64,000 bases of DNA from Peptoniphilus faecalis (GCF_012976305.1 NZ_JABDSR010000008.1:1-64000), one strand, 5' to 3'; shown: positions 42,656 to 51,729, counted from the first letter of the stretch. The notes: a model not told the origin generated them from the letters alone. Translations and numbers: made by a program.

Positions 42656-43696
42656 ATGGAAAAAATACAAGAAATTTGCAAAAACTTTTATAAAACTAAA
42701 AATATTTCCTTTGATGATTTTTCTTTTTTGATGAATTTAAAGGATGAAGATGCAGAAGAGCTTTACGCCTTTGCGAGAAATTTGGCAGTAAAAAACTTTG
42801 GCAGGGAAATCTACATAAGAGGTCTAATAGAGATAAGCACTTATTGCAAAAATAATTGCTTTTATTGTGGCCTTAGAAATGCAAATAAAAATGCTACGAG
42901 AATTAGATTGTCCAAGGAAGAAATTTTAAATTTGGCACAGCATTCTGTTTCTCTTGGCATTAAGACCATTGTCATGCAAGGTGGCGAGGATGATTTTTAT
43001 ACTCTTAGCTATCTAAAGAAAATTATTGGAGAAATCAAGGACAGGTTTGGAGATGTTGCAATTACTCTTTCCCTTGGAGAGAGAGATTTTTGCGATTTTG
43101 AAGAACTCAAGGACATGGGTGCTGATAGGTATCTTCTTCGTCACGAAACTTTTTCTAAAAGTCATTATGAAAAACTGCATCCAAAGTCCATGAGTTTTGA
43201 AAATAGGATTAACTCTATTTTTAAATTAAAGGAACTGGGATTTCAAACGGGTTGTGGAATGATGATTGGTTCGCCCTTTCAAATTTTAGAAAATTTATAT
43301 GACGACTTAAATTTTATTTTAAAGTTAAAACCTCAAATGGTTGGTCTTGGGCCTTTCATACCACAGCAGGACACTCCCTTTAGAAATTATGAGAGGGGAA
43401 AGATTTCCGATGTTTTAAAAATGCTCGCTATTATTAGAATTTCAGATGAAAAATTGCTTTTGCCAGCTACTACTGCTCTTGGAAGCATTGATGATTTTGG
43501 AAGAGAAAAGGGAATACTAGCAGGGGCAAATGTCTTGATGCCAAATGTAGGTGCAGAAAAGCTCAGGAAAAATTATAAACTTTATGATAATAAAATTGGG
43601 ACACAAGTTGAAAACTTTGATGATTTTAAAGGTTTAGAGGATAAATTAAAGAGGATTGGTTATAGGATCTCTTCCTCAAGGGGAGATTATAGGTAG
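42656..43696 (+). CDS. hydE: [FeFe]-hydrogenase maturase HydE (radical SAM)
   Basis: A 346-residue radical SAM enzyme. The cluster motif CKNNCFYCG near residue 63 binds the SAM [4Fe-4S]. Further family motifs are VMQGGEDDFY, LRHETFSKSHYEKLHP and GCGMMIGSPFQ. With HydG and HydF it builds the H-cluster [2Fe] subsite. It is the first gene of hydE-hydG-hydF, an unbroken order. The hydrogenase itself is not in the window. Confidence 0.94.
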   Translation: MEKIQEICKNFYKTKNISFDDFSFLMNLKDEDAEELYAFARNLAVKNFGREIYIRGLIEISTYCKNNCFYCGLRNANKNATRIRLSKEEILNLAQHSVSLGIKTIVMQGGEDDFYTLSYLKKIIGEIKDRFGDVAITLSLGERDFCDFEELKDMGADRYLLRHETFSKSHYEKLHPKSMSFENRINSIFKLKELGFQTGCGMMIGSPFQILENLYDDLNFILKLKPQMVGLGPFIPQQDTPFRNYERGKISDVLKMLAIIRISDEKLLLPATTALGSIDDFGREKGILAGANVLMPNVGAEKLRKNYKLYDNKIGTQVENFDDFKGLEDKLKRIGYRISSSRGDYR

Positions 43697-43714
43697 AAAA
43701 GAAAGAAGGCAGAA

Positions 43715-45136
43715 ATGTATAAGGTAGATTCAAGAGTTGCAGAAGAATTTATTAATCACGATGAGATTATGGACACTATTGCTTTTGCTGAAGAAAACAA
43801 AAACAATAGAGAGGTGCTTGAAAAAATTCTAGAGAAGGCAAAAAAGGAAAAGGGGTTAAGTCATAGAGAGGCGGCTGTCCTTCTTCTAAGTGAAGATGAT
43901 GCTATACAAGATGAAATTTATAAATTGGCAAAGAAAATAAAGGAAGACCATTATGGCAATAGAATTGTACTTTTTGCGCCACTTTATCTTTCAAATTATT
44001 GCATAAATGGTTGCACTTATTGTCCCTACCACTCAAAAAATAAAAATATTAGAAGAAAAAAATTAACTCAAGAAGAGATAAGAAAAGAAGTAATTGCTCT
44101 TCAAGACATGGGACACAAAAGACTTGCCATTGAACTTGGAGAAGACCCTGTGAACAATCCAATAGAATATGTTTTAGATTCTATAAAAACTATTTATTCT
44201 ATTAAGCATAAAAATGGTCAAATAAGAAGAGTCAATGTCAATATTGCAGCGACTACTGTGGAAAACTATAAGAAGCTTAAGGATGCTGGAATTGGAACTT
44301 ATATTTTGTTCCAAGAAACTTACAACAAAAAATCCTACGAAGAGCTGCACCCAACGGGGCCTAAACACAATTACGATTATCATACTGAGGCAATGGATAG
44401 AGCTATGGAAGCTGGCATAGACGATGTTGGCATGGGAGTTTTATTTGGGCTTGAAACTTATAAATATGAACTCGTGGGACTTTTAATGCATGCGGAACAT
44501 TTGGAAGCGACTTTTGGAGTGGGACCTCATACTATTTCTGTGCCGAGGATACAACCAGCTGACGACATCGACCCTCATGAATTTAAAAATCAACTTTCCG
44601 ATGATATTTTTGAAAAAATAGTTGCACTTATAAGGGTTTCCGTTCCCTACACTGGAATGATTATATCTACAAGAGAGTCAAAAAGGGTAAGGGAGCGTGT
44701 GCTTCAACTAGGGGTAAGTCAAATCTCTGGCGGTTCAAAAACTTCTGTTGGTGGTTATGTTGAAGAGGAAAAAGAAGAGGATAATTCACAACAATTTGAT
44801 GTTTCCGACAATAGAACTTTGGAGGAGGTTATAGACTGGTTAATTGAACTTGGTTACATTCCAAGTTTTTGTACAGCTTGTTATAGAGAGGGAAGGACTG
44901 GCGACAGATTTATGAAACTTTGCAAGTCAGGTCAAATTTTAAATTGTTGTCAGCCTAATGCTCTTATGACTTTAAAGGAATATATGCTAGATTACGGAAA
45001 TGAAAGGACTAAAGGGCTTAGCGAGAAGTTAATCGAGGAAGAGCTTAAAAAAATTCCCAATGAAGTTGTGAAGAAAAGGGCGACAGAATACATCAATGAA
45101 ATGGAAACTGTGGGAAAGAGAGATTTTAGATTTTAA
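43715..45136 (+). CDS. hydG: [FeFe]-hydrogenase maturase HydG (tyrosine lyase)
   Basis: A 473-residue radical SAM enzyme that splits tyrosine to give CO and cyanide ligands. The SAM cluster motif is CINGCTYCPYH near residue 97. The C-terminal auxiliary cluster motif is CTACYREGRTGDRFM followed by LNCCQPNA. Both are complete. The length is typical. It ends on the first base of hydF. Confidence 0.96.
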   Translation: MYKVDSRVAEEFINHDEIMDTIAFAEENKNNREVLEKILEKAKKEKGLSHREAAVLLLSEDDAIQDEIYKLAKKIKEDHYGNRIVLFAPLYLSNYCINGCTYCPYHSKNKNIRRKKLTQEEIRKEVIALQDMGHKRLAIELGEDPVNNPIEYVLDSIKTIYSIKHKNGQIRRVNVNIAATTVENYKKLKDAGIGTYILFQETYNKKSYEELHPTGPKHNYDYHTEAMDRAMEAGIDDVGMGVLFGLETYKYELVGLLMHAEHLEATFGVGPHTISVPRIQPADDIDPHEFKNQLSDDIFEKIVALIRVSVPYTGMIISTRESKRVRERVLQLGVSQISGGSKTSVGGYVEEEKEEDNSQQFDVSDNRTLEEVIDWLIELGYIPSFCTACYREGRTGDRFMKLCKSGQILNCCQPNALMTLKEYMLDYGNERTKGLSEKLIEEELKKIPNEVVKKRATEYINEMETVGKRDFRF

Positions 45137-46311
45137 TGGAGCTTAACAAAACTAATTCTGGAAATAGAATTCACATTGGTTTTTTTGGGAAAGTAAATGC
45201 GGGGAAGAGTTCTGTAATAAATGCCTTTGCAAATAGAGATATATCTATTGTGTCAAATAAAGAGGGAACTACAACTGATCCTGTGTACAAATCTATGGAA
45301 ATAAAATCTTTAGGACCTTGTCTTTTAATGGACACAGCTGGCATAACTGATACAACGGAGCTTGGAGAAAAAAGGCTAAAGAGGACTGAAGAGGTAATTT
45401 TAAAGACTGATATAGCAGTTGTGGTAGTGGCTGATACCGATAATTCAAGGGAAAAAGAGCTGATAAAAAAATTTAAGGACACCCCCGTTATTATATTGAT
45501 AAATAAAATTGATATTTTGCGTGAGGGTGAAGTTAAAAAAATTAGAGAAAATTTTAGGGGTTTTCCCGTGGTGGAAGTTTCTGCAACTGCGAAAATTGGC
45601 TTTGATATATTTTTAGAAGAACTTTTAAAATTCAAACCAAAAAAAGAAGAAAAACTTTTTGATGGAAGGGTGAAGGAAAAAGATTTAGTACTACTTGTAA
45701 TTCCTCAGGATATTGCAGCACCAAAAAATAGATTGATTTTGCCACAAGTGCAATCAATTCGTGAACTTTTGGACAGAAATGCAATTGTAATGATGGTAAA
45801 GCTAGAGGAACTTCCCGATGTACTTTTAATTTTAAATAAAAAACCGGACTTAATCATTGCTGATTCTTCCGTTTTCTTGGAAGTTTATGAAAAGAAACCT
45901 GAGGATGTAAAACTCACTTCATTTTCAGTTTTATTTGCAAAGTTAAAGGGCGACATTGAGGAGTATTTAAGGGGAGTAGAAGCCCTTAAAGCTTTAGATG
46001 AAAATTCAAAAATTTTAATCGCCGAATGTTGCACTCATGCTCCAGCAGAAGAAGATATTGGAAGGATAAAAATACCAAATATGATTCGTAAAAAAGTTGG
46101 AGAAAATTTAAAAGTTGATGTAAGTAGCGGATCGGCTTTCCCTGAAAATATTTCAGATTATGATTTGATTATTCAGTGCGGCGGCTGTATGTTAAATGCG
46201 AAAAATATAAGAAATAGGATAAAAATTGCAAAAGAAAAAAGTATTCCCATCACAAATTATGGCATTGCCATTGCATATTTTAAGGGGATACTTGAAAAAA
46301 TAGATTATTGA
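45136..46311 (+). CDS. hydF: [FeFe]-hydrogenase maturation GTPase HydF
   Basis: A 391-residue scaffold and GTPase. The G1 motif is GKVNAGKSS near residue 16, G3 is DTAG near 58, and G4 is NKID near 118. The cluster-binding Cys set in the C-terminal domain is visible: ECCTHAP and then IIQCGGCMLN. It completes the HydEGF set needed to make active [FeFe] hydrogenase. A terminator follows. Confidence 0.95.
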   Translation: MELNKTNSGNRIHIGFFGKVNAGKSSVINAFANRDISIVSNKEGTTTDPVYKSMEIKSLGPCLLMDTAGITDTTELGEKRLKRTEEVILKTDIAVVVVADTDNSREKELIKKFKDTPVIILINKIDILREGEVKKIRENFRGFPVVEVSATAKIGFDIFLEELLKFKPKKEEKLFDGRVKEKDLVLLVIPQDIAAPKNRLILPQVQSIRELLDRNAIVMMVKLEELPDVLLILNKKPDLIIADSSVFLEVYEKKPEDVKLTSFSVLFAKLKGDIEEYLRGVEALKALDENSKILIAECCTHAPAEEDIGRIKIPNMIRKKVGENLKVDVSSGSAFPENISDYDLIIQCGGCMLNAKNIRNRIKIAKEKSIPITNYGIAIAYFKGILEKIDY

Positions 46312-46357
46312 TTTAGGAAAAGTTAAAGTAATGTATTGTTCCGTGGTTTTATCTTTG

Positions 46358-46389
46358 CTCTGGCTCTGCTATAATGCCAGAGTTTTTTT
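46358..46389 (+). terminator. Terminator of hydEGF
   Basis: CTCTGGC (46358-46364) and GCCAGAG (46376-46382) are followed by seven Ts. Confidence 0.9.
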
Positions 46390-46459
46390 GTTGGCAAATT
46401 TTTATTTATTTTGCTTTTAATAAAAACTTTTGCTTTCTTAACTTTAACACGATAATATA

Positions 46460-46598
46460 TTGACAAAATATTTTATATATTATAAAATGTTTTCACAAAT
46501 AAATAACAACTGCTTCATTTTGCATGAGCTATTACAGTAGCTCAAGAAACAATTTGAGACCCAGTAAATAAATAACTTTTATTTTGCTGGGTCTTTTT
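46460..46598 (+). promoter_or_regulatory. Promoter and attenuator-like leader of the dipeptide epimerase operon
   Basis: TTGACA (46460-46465) is 17 bases from TAAAAT (46483-46488). The short RNA that follows has a hairpin TGAGCTA/TAGCTCA (46525-46531 with 46538-46544). CTCAA (46541-46545) can pair instead with TTGAG (46554-46558). Then GACCCAG (46558-46564) and CTGGGTC (46587-46593) form an intrinsic terminator with a T run, 54 bases before the first gene. The competing pairings suggest a transcription switch, or the RNA may be a small RNA. It matches no riboswitch class I know. Confidence 0.55.
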
Positions 46599-46651
46599 AT
46601 TTAGAAGTATAATTTTTTAAATTTAAGATGAAAATTTAGAAGGAGGTAAAA

Positions 46652-47746
46652 ATGAAAATAACGAAAGTAAAATTGGGGATTTTATCAGTACCACTACGAG
46701 TACCCTTTAAGACAGCACTAAGATCTGTAAATAGTGTTGAAGACATAATAGTGGAGATACATACAGATACTGGGGAAGTAGGATATGGAGAAGCACCTCC
46801 AACAGGAGCAGTAACAGGCGAAACACAAGATTCAATTATTGGTGCTTTTAAAGATCACATAATAAAAGCAATAGTTGGAAGAGATGTAGATGATTTTGAA
46901 AATTTGATGAAAGATTTAAATTCATGCATAGTAAAAAACACAAGTGCAAAAGCAGCTTGTGACATGGCACTTTGGGATTTATATGGACAACTTTATAAAA
47001 TACCAGTTTATAAATTAATGGGTGGATCAAGAAATAAAATAGTAACAGACATAACAATTTCTGTAAACGATCCCGAAGAAATGGCAAGAGATGCTATAGA
47101 TGCAGTAAAAAGGAAGTATGATACTTTAAAAGTAAAAGTGGGGATAGATTCAACACTTGATGTAAAAAGACTTGAAGCCATAAGAAAAGCAGTTGGACCA
47201 AATGTTAGAATAAGAATTGATGCAAATCAAGCATGGAAGCCTAAAGAAGCAGTTAGAATTTTAGACTCAATGCAAGAAAAACAACTAGATATAGAATTAG
47301 TAGAACAACCAGTAAAGGCACATGATTATGAAGGATTAAAATATGTAACAGATCACTCAATAGTGCCAGTATTGGCAGATGAAAGCGTATTTTCACCAGA
47401 AGACGCAATGACAATACTAAATATGAAGGCAGCAGATTTAATAAACATAAAATTGATGAAGTGCGGAGGACTCTACAATGCGTTAAAAATAATTAGCATA
47501 GCAGAACTTTGCGGAATAGAATGCATGATAGGATGTATGTTAGAAGCAAAAATATCAGTGAATGCAGCGGTTCATCTAGCATGTGCAAAACAGATAATAA
47601 CAAAGATAGACTTGGATGGACCAGTGCTTTGTTCGGAAGATCCAATAGAAGGCGGAGCAATTTTCAATGAAAAAGAAATCACAGTTTCAAAGGACATTGG
47701 ACTAGGAATAAAATCTGTAAAGGGTATAAAGTATTTAGATATTTAA
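46652..47746 (+). CDS. Dipeptide epimerase (enolase superfamily)
   Basis: A 364-residue enolase-superfamily enzyme of the muconate-lactonizing subgroup. The capping domain occupies residues 1-125. The barrel carries the Lys pair in LKVKVGID near 164, DANQAW near 190 (metal Asp), EQPVKAHDYEG near 216, ADESVF near 241 and IKLMKCGG near 266 (second base). This matches L-Ala-D/L-Glu epimerases that recycle murein peptides. It is the first gene after the attenuator-like leader and has the AAGGAGG site. Substrate specificity is inferred. Confidence 0.88.
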   Translation: MKITKVKLGILSVPLRVPFKTALRSVNSVEDIIVEIHTDTGEVGYGEAPPTGAVTGETQDSIIGAFKDHIIKAIVGRDVDDFENLMKDLNSCIVKNTSAKAACDMALWDLYGQLYKIPVYKLMGGSRNKIVTDITISVNDPEEMARDAIDAVKRKYDTLKVKVGIDSTLDVKRLEAIRKAVGPNVRIRIDANQAWKPKEAVRILDSMQEKQLDIELVEQPVKAHDYEGLKYVTDHSIVPVLADESVFSPEDAMTILNMKAADLINIKLMKCGGLYNALKIISIAELCGIECMIGCMLEAKISVNAAVHLACAKQIITKIDLDGPVLCSEDPIEGGAIFNEKEITVSKDIGLGIKSVKGIKYLDI

Positions 47747-47779
47747 AATGTTTAAGAATAAAATTGAAGGGGGAAAATT

Positions 47780-48961
47780 ATGGTAATAACTAATGGATTT
47801 ACTTATATAGCATTTCTAATGTTCATTGCAGGATCATTACTAGCATTAGAAAAATACACAAAATGGAAAATATTTAACGTAATTCCACCACTAGTATTCA
47901 TTTACGTATTAAATATGATTTTCTGTACAATTGGACTATATGCATCAGAAGAATGTTCCAACGCATACTCAGCATTAAAAAACAACTTACTTTATGCAAT
48001 GATTTTCGTAATGTTACTTCGTTGCGATTTTAGAAAATTAGCAAAACTTGGCGGAAGAATGATAACAATATTTTTAGGATGTTCACTAACGCTATTTGTA
48101 GGATTTGTAGTTGGATATCCAATATTTAAGCATACATTGGGAACGGACACATGGGCAGCAGTAGCAGCATTATTTGCATCATGGGTGGGAGGATCAGCAA
48201 ACATGGCAGCTATGCAAGCCGCACTACCAGTAGATGCAGGAGCTTATTCTTGTGCATTAGCACTTGATACAGTATGTTATTCACTATGGATTGCATTACT
48301 ATTACTTGCAGTAAGATATGCACCAAAGTGGAATAAATCAACAAAAGCAGACACAACAAAATTACAAGCAGTAGCAGATGCAGCAGCAGAAGAAGTATCA
48401 AAGGACAGAAAAACTGCTAACTCAGCAGATTGGATTTTTTTAATAGGGTTATCGCTAATGGTATCAGCACTATCTCAATTAGTTGGAGAAAAATTATCAG
48501 ATTCTTTTACAAATATTGGGTTAGCAATGTTCGACAAAGGGACAATAACAACATTGTTTGTAACAATATTAGGGCTTATTTGTGCATTATCGCCAATAGG
48601 AAAATTGCCCGCAGTAGAAGAATTATCAAACGTATATCTATACGCAGTAGTATCACTATTAGCATCAACAGCATCAGTTGTAGATTTGATTTCTGCTCCA
48701 ATGTGGGTAGTGTACGGATTATTTATCCTAACAATTCACGTAATACTTATGTATATACTTTCAAAAATTTTCCACTGGGATCTATGTATGGTATCCACAG
48801 CGTCACTTGCAAACATAGGCGGTTCAGCATCAGCTCCAATAGTTGCCAGTGCTTATGACGCATCTTATGCAGGTATAGGAGTACTAATGGGAGTACTGGG
48901 AGCGGCAATTGGAAATTTCTTTGGGATAGGAATGGGACAAATATTAAAGCTTTTAAGCTAA
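47780..48961 (+). CDS. DUF819-family membrane transporter
   Basis: A 393-residue membrane protein with about ten helices, family DUF819 (YjcL-like). The segment WVGGSANMAAMQAALPVDAG and its partial C-terminal repeat NIGGSASAPIVASAYDASYAG suggest two inverted halves, as in secondary transporters. Standing between a dipeptide epimerase and a beta-lactamase-like hydrolase, it may import or export a peptide or amino acid. Codons GCA, ACA and ATA dominate, unlike the neighbours. Confidence 0.82.
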   Translation: MVITNGFTYIAFLMFIAGSLLALEKYTKWKIFNVIPPLVFIYVLNMIFCTIGLYASEECSNAYSALKNNLLYAMIFVMLLRCDFRKLAKLGGRMITIFLGCSLTLFVGFVVGYPIFKHTLGTDTWAAVAALFASWVGGSANMAAMQAALPVDAGAYSCALALDTVCYSLWIALLLLAVRYAPKWNKSTKADTTKLQAVADAAAEEVSKDRKTANSADWIFLIGLSLMVSALSQLVGEKLSDSFTNIGLAMFDKGTITTLFVTILGLICALSPIGKLPAVEELSNVYLYAVVSLLASTASVVDLISAPMWVVYGLFILTIHVILMYILSKIFHWDLCMVSTASLANIGGSASAPIVASAYDASYAGIGVLMGVLGAAIGNFFGIGMGQILKLLS

Positions 48962-48986
48962 GTTTAATAGAAAAGAAAGAAATGAT

Positions 48987-49775
48987 ATGATAAACTATAA
49001 TAAATTAAAAGATGAAGTAAAAAATATTATAAATGAAAGTTTTTTTAATGTATCTATAAGTTTTTGTGACTTGGATAATGGAGAGCGTTTTTCTGTTGAA
49101 GGAGATAAAAGAATGCAATCAGCAAGCATGATAAAACTTTTGATAATGCTTACTCTTTTGAAAAAGGTTGAAGAAGGGGAAATTTCTCTTGACGAAAAGA
49201 TAAAACTTGAAAAAGAAAAAAGAGTAGAAGGATCTGGAATATTAAAGGAACTTTCCTATGATCATTTATTTTCTATAAGAGAGCTTTTGACGCTTATGAT
49301 AATAATAAGCGACAACTTTGCCACAAATATTTTGATTGGAAAAATTGGAATGGACGAAATAAACAGAACTGCAAAAGATTTTGGACTAAAAAAAACAATA
49401 CTTCAAAGAAATATGATGGATTTAGATGCCAAAGAAAGAGGACTTGATAATTATACATCTTCAGATGATATTTTGAAAATCCTAAAAAGTATTTATGAAA
49501 AAAATTTTTTAGGTGAAGACATGTCTAAGCTTGCTATTGATATTCTTTTGAAACAACAGGAAAGAGATCGACTACAAAGGTATCTAAAAGAAGATCTAAA
49601 AATTGCAAATAAGACTGGAGATTTAGATAATTTGGAAAATGATGGAGGTATATTTTTTACAGAAAATAAAAATTATATTCTCGTAGTTTTGGTAAACCAA
49701 GCAAAATCCAATGTTCTTGCAAAAGAATTAATTGGTAAAATTTCTCTAAAAATTTATAATAGTATTGGAGTATAA
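48987..49775 (+). CDS. Serine hydrolase, class A beta-lactamase-like, no signal peptide
   Basis: A 262-residue protein with the penicillin-recognising fold. The catalytic SMIK (SxxK) is near residue 49, SDN near 109 and KTG near 209, all in canonical spacing for class A beta-lactamases. It lacks a signal peptide and lipobox, so it should stay in the cytoplasm. A role on cytoplasmic murein peptides, together with the epimerase, fits better than antibiotic resistance. It follows DUF819 after 25 bases. Confidence 0.82.
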   Translation: MINYNKLKDEVKNIINESFFNVSISFCDLDNGERFSVEGDKRMQSASMIKLLIMLTLLKKVEEGEISLDEKIKLEKEKRVEGSGILKELSYDHLFSIRELLTLMIIISDNFATNILIGKIGMDEINRTAKDFGLKKTILQRNMMDLDAKERGLDNYTSSDDILKILKSIYEKNFLGEDMSKLAIDILLKQQERDRLQRYLKEDLKIANKTGDLDNLENDGGIFFTENKNYILVVLVNQAKSNVLAKELIGKISLKIYNSIGV

Positions 49776-49776
49776 A

Positions 49777-50079
49777 ATGAAAAACACATTGTATCTCACA
49801 GGAGAAGCTAGGACAAATTTAGACAATGCCATTACGAAGATTTATGGAACTTTTTATATGGCTTTTGAAATAGAAGAAAATGGAGTTATTGTCAATATGG
49901 ACAGTAATGCTACTCTTAGACTTACTCGTGATTTTATAAGGGGAATTTTCATTGGCAAAAATATTGCTGATGAAGATTTAATTACGGATGAAATTTTAAA
50001 AAGATATAATGCGTCTTCTACTAAGGCAATAATTACAGCTTATAAAGATGCCTTGCAGAGATATAAAAAGTTAAAATAA
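49777..50079 (+). CDS. DUF3870 domain protein
   Basis: A 100-residue protein of the DUF3870 family: TLYLTGEARTNLDNAITKIYGTF, then NATLRLTRDFIRGIFIGK and a C-terminal KAIITAYKDALQRYKKLK. The start is ATG 49777, one base after the hydrolase stop, with the upstream GGAG inside that gene. The role is unknown. Such proteins often sit with peptide or amino-acid catabolic genes. It closes the four-gene operon. Confidence 0.85.
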   Translation: MKNTLYLTGEARTNLDNAITKIYGTFYMAFEIEENGVIVNMDSNATLRLTRDFIRGIFIGKNIADEDLITDEILKRYNASSTKAIITAYKDALQRYKKLK

Positions 50080-50086
50080 TGGATTG

Positions 50087-50112
50087 CCCTCTACTTTTTG
50101 TGGAGGGTTTTT
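50087..50112 (+). terminator. Terminator of the epimerase operon
   Basis: CCCTCTAC (50087-50094) and GTGGAGGG (50100-50107), with one G-T pair, enclose TTTTT and are followed by five Ts. Confidence 0.88.
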
Positions 50113-50131
50113 ACATCCTATTATTTAAAGT

Positions 50132-50156
50132 AAAAAAGAGGGCGACCCCTCTTTTT
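50132..50156 (-). terminator. Terminator of the PepSY lipoprotein gene
   Basis: On the minus strand AAAGAGGGG and CCCTCTTT form a stem around a short loop, followed by a T run (complement of 50132-50137). Confidence 0.8.
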
Positions 50157-50159
50157 ATT

Positions 50160-50798
50160 TTACATATCTTTTTCAATTAATTCGCCAGATGCTATGTCAT
50201 ATTTGTAGGAAATATCATTGCCATCTTTTTCAACTTCAACTTCAACTACATATCTACCGTCGTCGTAATCAACTGAATACTCTTTTGCAATATAGCTTTC
50301 GCCTGCTTCTGCTACTGATTTTTCTATTAATCCGTCAACTGATGATAATAGGTTTTTTTGAAGGTCAGATACATTGTCCTGTTTCTTTTCTGCTTCAAAT
50401 TCATCTTTAATGATTTCTTTAGTTTCTGCATTAATTGTAACTTCGTATTCTTTTTCTGCATCGTATCCGTCAATTTCATAATATAAATTTGTACCTTCAG
50501 TTTTTAATTTTAGAGATTCGATTTTTGCGTCAGCGTGCAATTTTTTAAATTCGTCAAAGGCTTCTTCTTTTGTCATTTTTGCATCTGAAAGAGATTTCAT
50601 TTTGCTATTGCTTGGAGCTGCTTTTGTGTTATTTTTGTTAGCATTTTCTGTTTTTTCATTTTTTTCTAATTTATTATTAGTGTTTACTGCTGCGTTATTT
50701 TTTGCTTCTCCTGTAGTTTTATTTTTTCCGCCAGAACATGCTGATAACATGAGCAGTAAGGCAAGTCCTAAAGTTGTAACTAAAAATTTCTTTTTCAT
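50160..50798 (-). CDS. PepSY-domain lipoprotein
   Basis: A 212-residue lipoprotein with the lipobox LSAC and Cys21 as lipidation site, a Lys/Asn-rich linker (25-70) and two PepSY domains (about 72-135 and 145-210). Each PepSY unit has the helix then beta pattern with YEVTINAETKEI or RYVVEVEVEKDG. PepSY proteins may act as peptidase inhibitors or ligand sensors at the cell surface. It is a single-gene unit on the minus strand with a strong GGAGGAAAT site. Confidence 0.85.
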   Translation of the reverse strand: MKKKFLVTTLGLALLLMLSACSGGKNKTTGEAKNNAAVNTNNKLEKNEKTENANKNNTKAAPSNSKMKSLSDAKMTKEEAFDEFKKLHADAKIESLKLKTEGTNLYYEIDGYDAEKEYEVTINAETKEIIKDEFEAEKKQDNVSDLQKNLLSSVDGLIEKSVAEAGESYIAKEYSVDYDDGRYVVEVEVEKDGNDISYKYDIASGELIEKDM

Positions 50799-50907
50799 AT
50801 TATTAAATTTCCTCCTATTGTTAATATTTTTATTTTACCCAATAAGTAAATTAGTAAACTTTTTGTAAATTTTATAATTATTTTAGTTTAAAAATACATT
50901 TTTGTGA

Positions 50908-50913
50908 TATAAT
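50908..50913 (+). promoter_or_regulatory. Extended -10 box of the FadR-type regulator gene
   Basis: TGATATAAT (TG at 50905-50906, TATAAT at 50908-50913) is an extended -10. No good -35 was seen. Confidence 0.5.
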
Positions 50914-50962
50914 TAAAAAAAGTTATATCGACATAAAGAAAAGCATTTTAAGGAATGGGAGA

Positions 50963-51640
50963 GTGAATTTTTTGGATCTTCGAAACAATAAAAAATCTCT
51001 TAGCAATTTGGTCTATAGAAATTTAAAGGAAAAAATTTTAAAAAATATATTACTTCCAGGGGATAAGTTAATAGAAATGGAAATTGCTTCTAATCTTGGT
51101 GTCAGCAGGACTCCAGTTAGAGAAGCGTTAAAAAAATTAGAGGAAGATGGCCTTGTAACAAGTTTTCCGAGAAAGTCTTTTATTGTTTCTAAAATTTCTG
51201 TAAAAGAGGCAAAAAATCTTTATATTGTCAGAAAGTCATTGGAACCTCTTGCAGTGGAACTTCTTGCGAGTAAGGGTTTTAATGAAAAAACTGAGTATTT
51301 TCAAAAGGTTAATGAGGATCTTAGAATTGCAATTGACAATGAAGATGATGAGCTAGCTCAAAAATTAATTATCGAGTGGAATATGGCACTTGTTAGTTCT
51401 CTCAACAATGAAGTTTTAATTGAAGTCATGAATATGATTAACAAGCGACTTTATAGATTTGGAAATTTCATATTTAAGGAAAATAAAAATTATAGAAAGC
51501 ATTATGATAATTTACAAAAAATTTATAAACTAATAGAGGAAAAGAAGCCTGCTGAGGCGAAAAGGGCAAGTGAAAAAACTATTGAGAATTTATATTGCAT
51601 GTTTGAAGAACAAGCAGATTACAAAATGTTTAGAAATTAA
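50963..51640 (+). CDS. GntR-family regulator, FadR/FCD type
   Basis: A 225-residue regulator with an N-terminal winged helix (residues 12-75, LGVSRTPVREALKKLEEDGLV) and a helical FCD effector domain (85-215). The metal His residues usual for FCD are not all evident. The start may be GTG 50963 or TTG 50972; GGGAGAG lies just upstream. The effector is unknown. Such proteins usually sense small organic acids. Its nearest functional partner is not obvious, since the next item is a tRNA. Confidence 0.85.
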   Translation: MNFLDLRNNKKSLSNLVYRNLKEKILKNILLPGDKLIEMEIASNLGVSRTPVREALKKLEEDGLVTSFPRKSFIVSKISVKEAKNLYIVRKSLEPLAVELLASKGFNEKTEYFQKVNEDLRIAIDNEDDELAQKLIIEWNMALVSSLNNEVLIEVMNMINKRLYRFGNFIFKENKNYRKHYDNLQKIYKLIEEKKPAEAKRASEKTIENLYCMFEEQADYKMFRN

Positions 51641-51648
51641 AAAAACAC

Positions 51649-51677
51649 TTGACAATGTAAATTTTTTTATTTATAAT
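51649..51677 (+). promoter_or_regulatory. Promoter of tRNA-Lys
   Basis: TTGACA (51649-51654) is 17 bases from TATAAT (51672-51677), a full consensus pair typical of stable RNA genes. Confidence 0.88.
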
Positions 51678-51729
51678 TATTTCTGTTGCATCGGCAATGT
51701 AAAAATTCCATAGTTGAATTGTAAATTTT

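Noticed and set aside
42486-42731. Hydrophobic plus-strand frame before hydE
   Set aside because: It begins inside the trxB terminator, covers the hydE promoter and overlaps the hydE start, with no Shine-Dalgarno sequence.
45171-45635. Minus-strand open frame of 154 codons inside hydF
   Set aside because: It lies opposite the HydF GTPase domain, with low-complexity Ser/Phe content. Not a gene.
48430-48858. Second plus-strand frame inside the DUF819 gene
   Set aside because: It is an Arg/Ser/Ile-rich frame without a ribosome site, produced by the A-rich codon use of the true gene.
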